From assembly GCA_029865405.1 (NCBI GenBank), contig JAOUGZ010000251.1, positions 1 through 5,015 on the forward strand: a stretch of DNA of 5,015 nucleotides, written 5' to 3'. The translations under genes and the position numbers were made by a program. The stretch is from Betaproteobacteria bacterium. Lineage in GTDB: Bacteria > Pseudomonadota > Gammaproteobacteria > Burkholderiales > SG8-39. The first letter of the stretch is position 1, and each line of letters starts with the position of its first letter. Positions 1 through 5,015 of the stretch are shown here, one piece after another. A model generated the notes under the pieces. It did no database searches, was not told the origin of the DNA, and saw only the letters and a list, made by a program, of their open reading frames with translations.

Positions 1-1
1 G

Positions 2-553
2 CAGCGCCAGGAGGAGCACCGCGTGCGGGTGTTCGACGGCGCGAGCGGCGCGCACCTTTTCGATTTCGGCAAGCGCGGCACGGGCGACGGCGAATTCAAC
101 TTGGCGCGCGACGCGGCAATCGCGCCCGACGGGCGCGTGTACGTCGTCGACAGCGGCAACTTCCGCATCCAGGTGTTCGACCGCGACGGCAAGTTCGTCA
201 AGGCCTTCGGCAGGGTCGGGCGCTATCCGGGCAACTTCGCCCGGCCGCGCGAGATCGCGATCGACCGCGAGGGCCGCGTCTATGTGTCCGACGCAGCGTT
301 CGGCAACCTGCAGATTTTCGACGGCGACGGGCAGCTCCTGATGCACATCGGCGAGCGCTCGGAGCACGACCAGCCGGCCCGCTACATGTTGCCCTCGGGG
401 GTCGCCGTGGACCGCGACGGTCGCCTCTACGTCGCCGACGAGTTCTTCCGCCGCGTGGACGTGTTCCGGCCGGCCGCGCTCAAGCCGCACGAGGGGCACT
501 CCGCGACCGCGGCGCCGGCGGCCGGGCCCCAGGACGCCGCGAAGGCCAAGTAG
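2..553 (+). CDS. NHL-repeat beta-propeller protein, 5' truncated by the window edge
   Basis: The reading frame is open from the first full codon (base 2) to the TAG at 551-553, and no credible start is visible, so the gene begins upstream. The in-frame GTG at 23 lies inside a propeller blade and is not a likely start. Three complete NHL blades are readable at about 110-178, 251-319 and 398-466. Each has the pattern (I/V)AxDxxGRxYVxDxxxxRxxxF, for example APDGRVYVVDSGNFRIQVF. A partial blade (HRVRVFDG) sits at the left edge. The C-terminal tail of about 28 residues after the last blade is Ala/Pro-rich and probably disordered. NHL propellers are protein- or ligand-binding scaffolds and no catalytic motif is visible. 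Such proteins are often encoded beside multiheme cytochromes, and here a tetraheme cytochrome gene follows 241 bases downstream. Whether this one is secreted or a lipoprotein cannot be told, because the N-terminus is missing. The family is confident; the role is inferred from neighbours. Confidence 0.9.
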   Translation, partial: QRQEEHRVRVFDGASGAHLFDFGKRGTGDGEFNLARDAAIAPDGRVYVVDSGNFRIQVFDRDGKFVKAFGRVGRYPGNFARPREIAIDREGRVYVSDAAFGNLQIFDGDGQLLMHIGERSEHDQPARYMLPSGVAVDRDGRLYVADEFFRRVDVFRPAALKPHEGHSATAAPAAGPQDAAKAK

Positions 554-556
554 GCG

Positions 557-574
557 ATTCCCGCTTCCGGGAAT
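557..574 (+). terminator. Short hairpin just after the NHL gene, possible weak terminator
   Basis: ATTCCCG (557-563) and CGGGAAT (568-574) form a perfect 7-bp stem around a CTTC loop, starting four bases after the NHL stop codon. The following sequence (GTCTCTTGCCGGTTTT) is only moderately T-rich and its T-run comes late, so Rho-independent termination would be inefficient. It may instead stabilise the 3' end of the NHL transcript. Confidence 0.35.
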
Positions 575-674
575 GTCTCTTGCCGGTTTTCCAGATCTTG
601 GCATCGTAACCGCGCGCCTGCGAACGCGTACGCGCGCCAAGCTGACATCGGCTCGCATTGGCCGGGCTCACGAT

Positions 675-688
675 TTGACGAGGGTCAA
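675..688. promoter_or_regulatory. FNR/ANR/FixK-type dyad, TTGAC-N4-GTCAA
   Basis: TTGAC GAGG GTCAA is a perfect 5+5 inverted repeat with a 4-bp spacer. It matches the geometry of CRP/FNR-family boxes (TTGAT-N4-ATCAA for FNR; ANR/DNR sites often carry TTGAC or GTCAA half-sites). It lies in the non-coding gap about 107 bp before the tetraheme cytochrome start and 42 bp before the -24 element of the proposed sigma-54 promoter. Its centre is near -74 relative to the start predicted from that promoter. No good -10 hexamer lies at the spacing expected if the site acted at -41.5, so the mode of action is open. A -35-like reading of TTGACG is possible, but no matching -10 follows. Confidence 0.45.
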
Positions 689-729
689 CGTTTGCGGCCC
701 TCCCCGAGGGGACGCGGTGCCGGCGCCTC

Positions 730-745
730 TGGCACGGTGCGTGCT
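730..745 (+). promoter_or_regulatory. Candidate sigma-54 (-24/-12) promoter of the tetraheme cytochrome gene
   Basis: TGGCACG-GTGC-GTGCT matches the sigma-54 consensus TGGCACG-N4-TTGCW at all positions except one T of the -12 box. The GG (731-732) and GC (743-744) doublets have the required 12-base offset. Transcription would start near 756, giving a leader of about 39 bases before the ATG at 795. A short inverted repeat, GTGCC (717-721) with GGCAC (731-735), overlaps the -24 box. A near-identical element precedes the next transcription unit. No enhancer-binding-protein site could be identified. Confidence 0.5.
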
Positions 746-794
746 TTGGGAGGGGTCAAGAACCCAATCAAGCTCATCCCAAACGGGGGAAACA

Positions 795-1652
795 ATGAAA
801 AGCAACGCCAATCTGAAGACAAGACGGCTACTCGTGGCGTTGGGCGGCGCCGCGGCAGTGCTCGCGTCCTTCGCCTCGCTCGACGTGGCGGCCCAGGCCA
901 GCATCACAAGCACGAGGCACAACCTGGGCACCAGCAACACCACCGGCTCGAGCTCGTTCAGCGGCACCGGCGAAGTCTGCGTGTTCTGCCATACGCCTCA
1001 CGGCAGCAACACCACGATGTCGGCGCCGTTGTGGAACAAGACGTCACCCACGACGACTTACTCGATGTACAGCACCGGCCAGAGCGCGAGCCTGGACGGC
1101 ACCGAGGCCGCGGTGGGCGGCGTTTCACTCGCCTGCCTGTCCTGCCACGACGGCTCGCTCGCCATCGCGACGATGATCAACATGCCCGGCTCCGGCGGCT
1201 ACAACCCGGCCGGCGCGGTGATGGCCGGCACCTGGACCAACCCCAGCTTGACCGACGGCGTCGATACCGCCACCGGCCAGATGAGGGCCACTTCGATCCA
1301 GAACATCGGCGCCAACCTGGTCAACGACCACCCGATCAGCATCCAGTACTGCGGCGGCGGCCTGACCGGCGCCGGCACGACCGTGAGCGGCGCGTGCGTC
1401 GACAGCGACTTCCAGCTGCCCAAGACCCGGGTGGCCAATGGCAACCAGGTCTTCTGGGTGGATACCACCGGCGGCACCGCGGACGTGCGCGAGAAGACCG
1501 ACATCGCGCTGTACAACCGCTCGGGCGTCGTGGGGCCGATGGTAGAGTGCGCGAGCTGCCACGATCCGCACACCGCCGTCAACCCGACGTTCCTGCGGGT
1601 CAGCAACACAACCGTGGGAAGCGGTCTCTGCCTGAGCTGCCACACGAAGTAG
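795..1652 (+). CDS. Exported tetraheme cytochrome c, doubled-CXXCH family, OmcE-like
   Basis: A 285-residue precursor. The ATG at 795 is preferred over the in-frame ATG at 573 because it is preceded by GGGGGA at 785-790 and opens a clear Sec signal peptide: K/R-rich start, hydrophobic core around residues 12-28, likely cleavage after AQA (A35). Four c-type haem sites are present: CVFCH (62-66), CLSCH (114-118), CASCH (252-256) and CLSCH (279-283). Only four other histidines exist (H42, H69 in CHTPH, H179 in NDHP, H259 in CHDPH), just enough for four bis-histidine haems. The motif order RHNLG, CxxCHTPHG, CxSCHDGS, NDHPIS, CASCHDPH, FLRxSN, CLSCHxK is, from memory, that of small multihaem cytochromes including Geobacter OmcE, a tetraheme filament protein. 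Two further cysteines (C186, C201) could form a disulfide. The mature part is rich in Ser, Thr, Gly and Asn, as is common in secreted proteins. The gene is flanked by its own promoter candidate and a strong terminator. Tetraheme cytochrome is near certain; filament formation is inference. Confidence 0.93.
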   Translation: MKSNANLKTRRLLVALGGAAAVLASFASLDVAAQASITSTRHNLGTSNTTGSSSFSGTGEVCVFCHTPHGSNTTMSAPLWNKTSPTTTYSMYSTGQSASLDGTEAAVGGVSLACLSCHDGSLAIATMINMPGSGGYNPAGAVMAGTWTNPSLTDGVDTATGQMRATSIQNIGANLVNDHPISIQYCGGGLTGAGTTVSGACVDSDFQLPKTRVANGNQVFWVDTTGGTADVREKTDIALYNRSGVVGPMVECASCHDPHTAVNPTFLRVSNTTVGSGLCLSCHTK

Positions 1653-1677
1653 GCGCCTGACAGGAAAGGGTTTCAAG

Positions 1678-1712
1678 GCGGGCCGGACAGCGATGTCCGG
1701 CCCGCTTTTTCT
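1678..1712 (+). terminator. Strong intrinsic terminator after the tetraheme cytochrome gene
   Basis: A perfect 12-bp GC-rich stem has arms GCGGGCCGGACA (1678-1689) and TGTCCGGCCCGC (1694-1705). A GCGA loop of GNRA type closes it, and TTTTTCTT follows directly. It begins 26 bases after the cytochrome stop codon. This makes the cytochrome gene a single-gene unit on its 3' side. The opposite strand lacks a comparable T-tract, so it looks one-directional. Confidence 0.93.
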
Positions 1713-1728
1713 TCTTGCGCGCCCGCCG

Positions 1729-1744
1729 TGGCACGAAGCATGCT
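1729..1744 (+). promoter_or_regulatory. Candidate sigma-54 (-24/-12) promoter of the foldase-barrel-cytochrome operon
   Basis: TGGCACG-AAGC-ATGCT has the same -24 heptamer and the same NTGCT -12 box as the element before the tetraheme gene. Its GG (1730-1731) and GC (1742-1743) doublets are again offset by 12 bases. The predicted start is near 1755, leaving a leader of about 52 bases before the ATG at 1807. It sits 17 bases beyond the terminator of the upstream unit, where a new promoter would be expected. A sigma-70-like TATACT (1753-1758) is also present but has no recognisable -35 at a suitable distance. Confidence 0.5.
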
Positions 1745-1768
1745 CGTATACCTATACTTGGAACAACG

Positions 1769-1790
1769 GCGCGATCCGCGCTGTTAACAG
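1769..1790 (+). other. Leader hairpin and CTGTTAACAG palindrome
   Basis: In the untranslated leader before the foldase gene, GCGCG-ATC-CGCGC (1769-1781) can form a small stem-loop. The perfect 10-bp palindrome CTGTTAACAG (1781-1790) abuts it. The palindrome ends 16 bases before the start codon, just upstream of the ribosome-binding site. It could be an operator or a minor RNA structure. No known regulator is recognised. Confidence 0.25.
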
Positions 1791-1806
1791 GACTTTGGAG
1801 AGAGGC

Positions 1807-2826
1807 ATGGCTGCGAAACTGGCCGGGTGTGGCAGAGGCTGGTGGCTCGTGCTGTGGGGGTTGCTTGGGATCGCACTGCAGCCGGCGGTGCACGCCGTCG
1901 CACAGCCGGCGGAGCTCGCGCCAGGCGGCGAGATCTTCGCCCGCGTGGACAAGCACGAGATCACCTTCGCCGAATACCAGGCCGCGCTCGCGGCCGGGAT
2001 CCGCAAGAAGTACTACCACTCGCGCCCGCCGGTCGCCGAGCTGAGCAAATTCCAGCGCGAAGTCGCCGACCAGCTCATCGACCGGGTGCTGCTGCTGGAG
2101 GAAGCCAGGCGCCGCGGCATCGAGCCCGACCGCGGGCGCATCGATGCCGCCGTCGCCGGCTACGACAAGCGCTACGGCGCGAGCGAGCTATGGCGCGCCG
2201 AGCGCGACCGGCGCTTGCCCGCCCTGGTCGCGCAGCTCGAGAGCCAGAGCGTGCTCGAGCGGCTGGAGGCGGCCGTGCGCGAGGTGCCGCCGCCGGACGC
2301 CGCCACGGCGAAGGCCTTCTTCGAAGCGCAGCCGGAGAAGTTCACCGAGCCCGAGCAGGTCAGGCTGTCGCTCATCCTGCTCAAGGTCGCGCCCTCCGCC
2401 CCGCGGGCCGCCTGGGACAAGGCCGCGGAGGAAGGCAGGCGGCTGCACCAGAAGCTGCGCAAGGGCGCGGACTTCGCCGAGCTCGCGCGCCTGCATTCGG
2501 CGGACCCGTCGGCGGCGCGCGGCGGCGACCTGGGCTACCTGCATCGGGGCATGCTGCCCGAGCTGATCGAGAAGCAGGTGATCGATTCGCTGCAGCCGGG
2601 CGCCTACTCCGAGCCGGTGACGCTGCTCGAGGGGGTGGCCATCGTACGGCTCGAAGCGCGCAAGCCGGCGCGCGTGCGCTCCTTCGAGGCCTCGGCCAAA
2701 CGCGCCGGCGAGCTGTGGCGGCGCGAGCAAGGCGAGAAGGCGTGGCAACGACTCATCGAGCGGCTGCGGGCGGCGGCGGTCGTGCAGGTGGACGAGTCGC
2801 GCTTGCTGCCGGCGCCCGCAAATTGA
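1807..2826 (+). CDS. Periplasmic SurA/parvulin-like foldase lacking the catalytic histidine pair
   Basis: A 339-residue precursor. The ATG at 1807 follows GGAG (1797-1800) with a 6-base spacer and opens a signal peptide; an upstream in-frame ATG at 1693 lies in the terminator loop and is discarded. The hydrophobic core WWLVLWGLLGIAL (12-24) is followed by likely cleavage after VHA (A30) or AVA (A32). Residues about 44-160 are helical and resemble a SurA-type N-terminal chaperone domain (ARVDKHEITFAEYQ, then a charged QLIDRVLLLEEARRRGI helix). Residues about 183-285 form a parvulin domain, with HSADPSAARGGDLGYL (230-245) and GAYSEPV (265-271). The two conserved histidines are replaced by L189 (VRLSLILL) and A278 (GVAIVRL), while D233 is kept. 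Prolyl isomerase activity may therefore be weak or absent, leaving a chaperone role. The only cysteine (C8) lies in the n-region and is not a lipobox. It is the first gene of a run with an outer-membrane barrel and a c-type cytochrome, its likely clients. Confidence 0.9.
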   Translation: MAAKLAGCGRGWWLVLWGLLGIALQPAVHAVAQPAELAPGGEIFARVDKHEITFAEYQAALAAGIRKKYYHSRPPVAELSKFQREVADQLIDRVLLLEEARRRGIEPDRGRIDAAVAGYDKRYGASELWRAERDRRLPALVAQLESQSVLERLEAAVREVPPPDAATAKAFFEAQPEKFTEPEQVRLSLILLKVAPSAPRAAWDKAAEEGRRLHQKLRKGADFAELARLHSADPSAARGGDLGYLHRGMLPELIEKQVIDSLQPGAYSEPVTLLEGVAIVRLEARKPARVRSFEASAKRAGELWRREQGEKAWQRLIERLRAAAVVQVDESRLLPAPAN

Positions 2827-2841
2827 CCGCAGCGCCGTGCG

Positions 2842-4743
2842 GTGGCAGGTTCTGATCGTGAGCGCAGGCTTGCCGTGGCGCTGATTGCCGTCAGCGGCCT
2901 GCTCCCGGCGCGGGAGCCCGCGGCGCAGCCGGCGCCGGCCGCGCCGCCACCCGCGCAGGCGAGCGCGGATCGCGGCTACTTCGGCGGGATCGACCTCACG
3001 CTCGGGCCGGTGCGCTGGGGCGGAAACCTGACGGCAGAACATCGCGTCCAGCAGGCCGGGCGCGAAGCGAAACTGCGCGACCTGTTCCTCATCGGCAACT
3101 GGAACGCGGCAAGCTACGTCTACCAGCCCTGGTTCGCCCAGCTCACCGGGAACTTCGGCTTCATCCATGCCAAGTCGAATTCCGGCCTGGAGGAAGACAC
3201 CGGGTCCACCAGCCTGACGGGTGGCGCCAGCGTTTCGCTACTTCCCTCCAGCCGGTTTCCGTTCTACGGCGCCTACTCGGTGAACGACACGCGCGCGCTC
3301 GGCGACACCATCGGCGCGGACTACCGCATCGCGCAGAGTACCCTGCGGCAGTCCTACCGGACTGCGGATGGCGCCACGCAGTACATGGTCAGCTTCGATC
3401 GCAACGAGCTATCGAACGAGCAGATCGGCAAGGACGTGCTGGACGTCTACGGCGCGCGCATGTCCTCGCGCAGGGGCCCGCATTCGCTCGACCTGGACGG
3501 GCAGTGGTCAGCCAACACCGGGGGCACTATCGGCTCGCGCACCGAGTTCGCGCGCGCAGGCGGCCGGCACATCTACGCGCCGGAGAGGAACCTGTCAGTA
3601 GAAACTCTGGCCAGCTACAGCCGGCAGGAGATCGAACAGCGCCAGGCGGGCGCGCCGCCGACTTCGATCGCGAACACCTTCGTGCAGCTCGGGACGTTCG
3701 CCAATTGGCGGCCGCGGGAGGACCAGCCGCTGTACGACGAGAAGCACCCGATGCTGCTCACCGGCGCGCTGCGCCTGACGGGATCGGGCGTGGGTACGGC
3801 CGCTGCGGAGGCCGAAGTGGTGACCCTCAGCGGCTCGCTCGGGATCAGCTACGACATCAGCCCGCTCACGCGCCTCAACGCGAATGCCGGCCTGACACAC
3901 GCCAGCGCGGCCTCGGGCCCGGACCGCCAGACGAGCCAACTGAGCGCCGCCGTGACCCATGTGGCGCAGCCGGTGCGACTTGGCGACTACACTTACAGTT
4001 GGAACCTCTCGGGCGGCGCGAGCAGCCTGAAGGCCGACGAGCAGGACCTGCGGTCAGTGAACGCGCTGGCCTACCACCAGGTCTCGAAGGCCGTGCCGCT
4101 GGAGGGGCGCTCGCAAGTGGTGCTCACTGTAGGCCAGGGCCTCGCCGCAAGCAGCGTGTCGGGTATCGGCGGCACGAGCCCTGCAACCGGAGGCGGCGAC
4201 ACGGCGGTGCTGTCCCACAATGCGCAAGCGACCTGGACGCTCCCCGCCGACGGACCCGGCGCGCAAAGCTACGTCGGCCTTGGCGCGACCGACTCGCGCA
4301 GCTTCGGGGATGTGGAAACCGTGTTCCAGCTCGTGAACCTGCAGGCGACGCGCCAGGCGCCGATCGACGCGCAGTCGCACTGGGCCGCCAACATCACCTC
4401 CCAAGGCGTGCGGCAGTCGGGCGGTCCCGCCGTCGCCGCGGCGGGAGCCCCGCCCGACGAAGGATTTCAGTTCTCGACGTTCGGCAGCGTGTCCTATGAG
4501 CACCGGCGCCCCTTCGGCGTGCCGCGGCTGCGCTTCTCCGCCTCGTACCTCGCCAACCAGGCTCCGTCGCAGACGCGCGCGCAGGGCGACTTGAACGCGC
4601 CGCGCGAGCGGGTGAGCGACTCGCTGGAGCTGCGCCTGGACCACCAGATCGGCAAGCTCGAGTCCCGCTTCCTCGTGCGCAGCGCGAACGTGGACGGCCG
4701 GCGCAACGAGCTCGTGCTGCTGCGCGTGACGCGCAATTTCTGA
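2842..4743 (+). CDS. Large outer-membrane beta-barrel (porin-like), probable partner of the multiheme cytochromes
   Basis: 633 residues from the GTG at 2842, the only usual start codon (ATG, GTG or TTG) between the upstream in-frame stop (TGA 2824-2826) and the signal peptide. No clear Shine-Dalgarno is seen, and the gene starts 15 bases after the foldase stop, so translation is probably coupled. The signal peptide has RERR followed by LAVALIAVSGLL (10-21). A Pro/Ala-rich linker (about 26-40) precedes the mature domain at DRGYFGGIDLTLG. The rest shows alternating polar/apolar stretches rich in Gly, Ser, Tyr and Thr, with long polar loops. It ends in LVLLRVTRNF; a C-terminal Phe strand is the recognition signal for BAM-inserted barrels. 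There is no cysteine in the whole protein, hence no haem site and no MtrB-type N-terminal CXXC. I cannot place it in a named family. It is inferred from neighbours to be either a conduit sheath holding a cytochrome or an exit pore for the tetraheme cytochrome. Confidence 0.85.
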   Translation: MAGSDRERRLAVALIAVSGLLPAREPAAQPAPAAPPPAQASADRGYFGGIDLTLGPVRWGGNLTAEHRVQQAGREAKLRDLFLIGNWNAASYVYQPWFAQLTGNFGFIHAKSNSGLEEDTGSTSLTGGASVSLLPSSRFPFYGAYSVNDTRALGDTIGADYRIAQSTLRQSYRTADGATQYMVSFDRNELSNEQIGKDVLDVYGARMSSRRGPHSLDLDGQWSANTGGTIGSRTEFARAGGRHIYAPERNLSVETLASYSRQEIEQRQAGAPPTSIANTFVQLGTFANWRPREDQPLYDEKHPMLLTGALRLTGSGVGTAAAEAEVVTLSGSLGISYDISPLTRLNANAGLTHASAASGPDRQTSQLSAAVTHVAQPVRLGDYTYSWNLSGGASSLKADEQDLRSVNALAYHQVSKAVPLEGRSQVVLTVGQGLAASSVSGIGGTSPATGGGDTAVLSHNAQATWTLPADGPGAQSYVGLGATDSRSFGDVETVFQLVNLQATRQAPIDAQSHWAANITSQGVRQSGGPAVAAAGAPPDEGFQFSTFGSVSYEHRRPFGVPRLRFSASYLANQAPSQTRAQGDLNAPRERVSDSLELRLDHQIGKLESRFLVRSANVDGRRNELVLLRVTRNF

Positions 4744-4768
4744 ACATGCACACCCCCGGAGACCCGTC

Positions 4769-5015
4769 ATGACACGACCTGCCGCGCGTTCCTGGCAGCT
4801 TGCCGCACTCGCCGCGGCGCTCGCCATCGCCGCGTTCGCCGCAGGAACGCGCGAGGCGCGCGCCGAGTATGGCGACGTGGTGATGAACGCCTTCTCGACT
4901 GAGGCGGGCATGCGACCCGTGGTGTTTCCGCACTGGTTCCACCGCATACGCTTTCGCTGCAAGGTCTGCCACGGGGACCTCGGCATCAAGTTCCAGGCCG
5001 GCGGCAACCAGATCA
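4769..5015 (+). CDS. c7-type (probably triheme) periplasmic cytochrome, 3' truncated by the window edge
   Basis: The ATG at 4769 is preceded by GGAGA (4758-4762) with a 6-base spacer, 25 bases after the barrel stop codon, so the gene belongs to the same operon. The visible 82 residues open with a Sec signal peptide: an Arg-containing start, an Ala/Leu-rich core (about 11-25), and probable cleavage after ARA (A32). The mature start EYGDVVMNAF leads to PVVFPHWFH (51-58) with H55 and H58 as candidate haem ligands. One haem site follows, CKVCH (64-68), then the start of a GIKFQAGGNQI stretch. From memory, the arrangement (VVFxHxxH, CxxCH, then a conserved Gly/Asn segment ahead of a second CXXCH) is that of the c7-type triheme domain found in Geobacter and other metal-respiring bacteria. 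Two further haems would be expected beyond the window. It probably shuttles electrons through the periplasm to the outer-membrane components. Confidence 0.87.
   Translation, partial: MTRPAARSWQLAALAAALAIAAFAAGTREARAEYGDVVMNAFSTEAGMRPVVFPHWFHRIRFRCKVCHGDLGIKFQAGGNQI

Noticed and set aside
599..614. TGGCATC-GTAA-CCGCG as a third sigma-54 promoter
   Set aside because: The GG-to-GC spacing fits, but the -12 box (CCGCG) does not match TTGCW and the -24 box departs from consensus.
611..638. Direct repeat CGCGCGCC at 611-618 and 631-638
   Set aside because: Simple CG-rich octamer repeated once. The 20-base spacing could suit a two-turn binding site, but low complexity in a high-GC genome explains it equally well.
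698..710. CCCTC-CCC-GAGGG hairpin
   Set aside because: Only 5 bp with a 3-base loop and no T-tract; likely chance in GC-rich sequence.
573..794. N-terminal extension of the tetraheme cytochrome from the ATG at 573
   Set aside because: It would bury the signal peptide, has no ribosome-binding site, reads as Arg-rich low-quality protein, and covers the dyad and promoter candidates. The start at 795 has a ribosome-binding site and a signal peptide.
692..1660. Long + strand reading frame overlapping the cytochrome gene
   Set aside because: It translates to Arg/His/Gln-rich sequence without domains, as expected from the wrong frame of a high-GC gene.
2824..2844. Stop-codon readthrough fusing the foldase to the barrel, which share a frame
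   Set aside because: The barrel has its own GTG and signal peptide right after the stop, and the foldase ends in a normal tail. Two separate exported proteins are the simpler reading.
1827..2855. 342-residue + strand frame overlapping the foldase
   Set aside because: Arg/Ala/Gly-rich shadow of the real frame, with no signal peptide or domain.
2188..3168. 326-residue minus-strand frame across the foldase-barrel junction
   Set aside because: Arg/Leu-rich composition typical of an antisense shadow; it spans two well-supported genes and has no plausible ribosome-binding site or family signature.
4054..5007. 317-residue minus-strand frame opposite the barrel and c7-type cytochrome
   Set aside because: Opposite a barrel with a clear C-terminal Phe strand and a cytochrome with a haem motif; composition is that of a shadow.

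Overview
The window suggests a high-GC Gram-negative bacterium, most likely a proteobacterium. Signs are strong G/C preference at third codon positions, Sec signal peptides on exported proteins, an outer-membrane barrel ending in phenylalanine, and TGGCACG-N4-NTGC elements of the sigma-54 type. The lineage (perhaps betaproteobacterial) is a guess from composition. All five protein genes lie on the + strand, and at least four look destined for the periplasm, outer membrane or cell surface.

Layout. Bases 2-553 hold the 3' part of an NHL beta-propeller gene. Bases 554-794 are non-coding and carry a small hairpin, a perfect TTGAC-N4-GTCAA dyad (FNR/ANR type) and a sigma-54-like promoter. Bases 795-1652 encode an exported tetraheme cytochrome c of the doubled-CXXCH type. 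It has exactly four CXXCH motifs and exactly four other histidines, and its motif order resembles OmcE-type filament cytochromes. A near-ideal intrinsic terminator (1678-1712) closes this unit. A second sigma-54-like promoter (1729-1744) precedes a three-gene run: a SurA/parvulin-like periplasmic foldase (1807-2826) that has lost both catalytic histidines, a cysteine-free 633-residue outer-membrane barrel (2842-4743), and the start of a c7-type multiheme cytochrome (4769 to the window end).

How the parts may work together (inference). The c7-type cytochrome would carry electrons in the periplasm. The barrel would serve as an outer-membrane conduit or as an exit channel. The parvulin-like protein would act as a chaperone for the barrel or the secreted cytochrome. 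The tetraheme cytochrome would be the surface or filament-forming electron carrier, and the NHL propeller a scaffold. The cytochrome has its own promoter and a strong terminator, and the export-type operon has a promoter of the same kind. This fits co-regulation with a higher dose of the cytochrome. The most interesting possibility is an extracellular-electron-transfer or cytochrome-nanowire locus outside the well-studied Geobacter group. Assembly into filaments cannot be shown from sequence.
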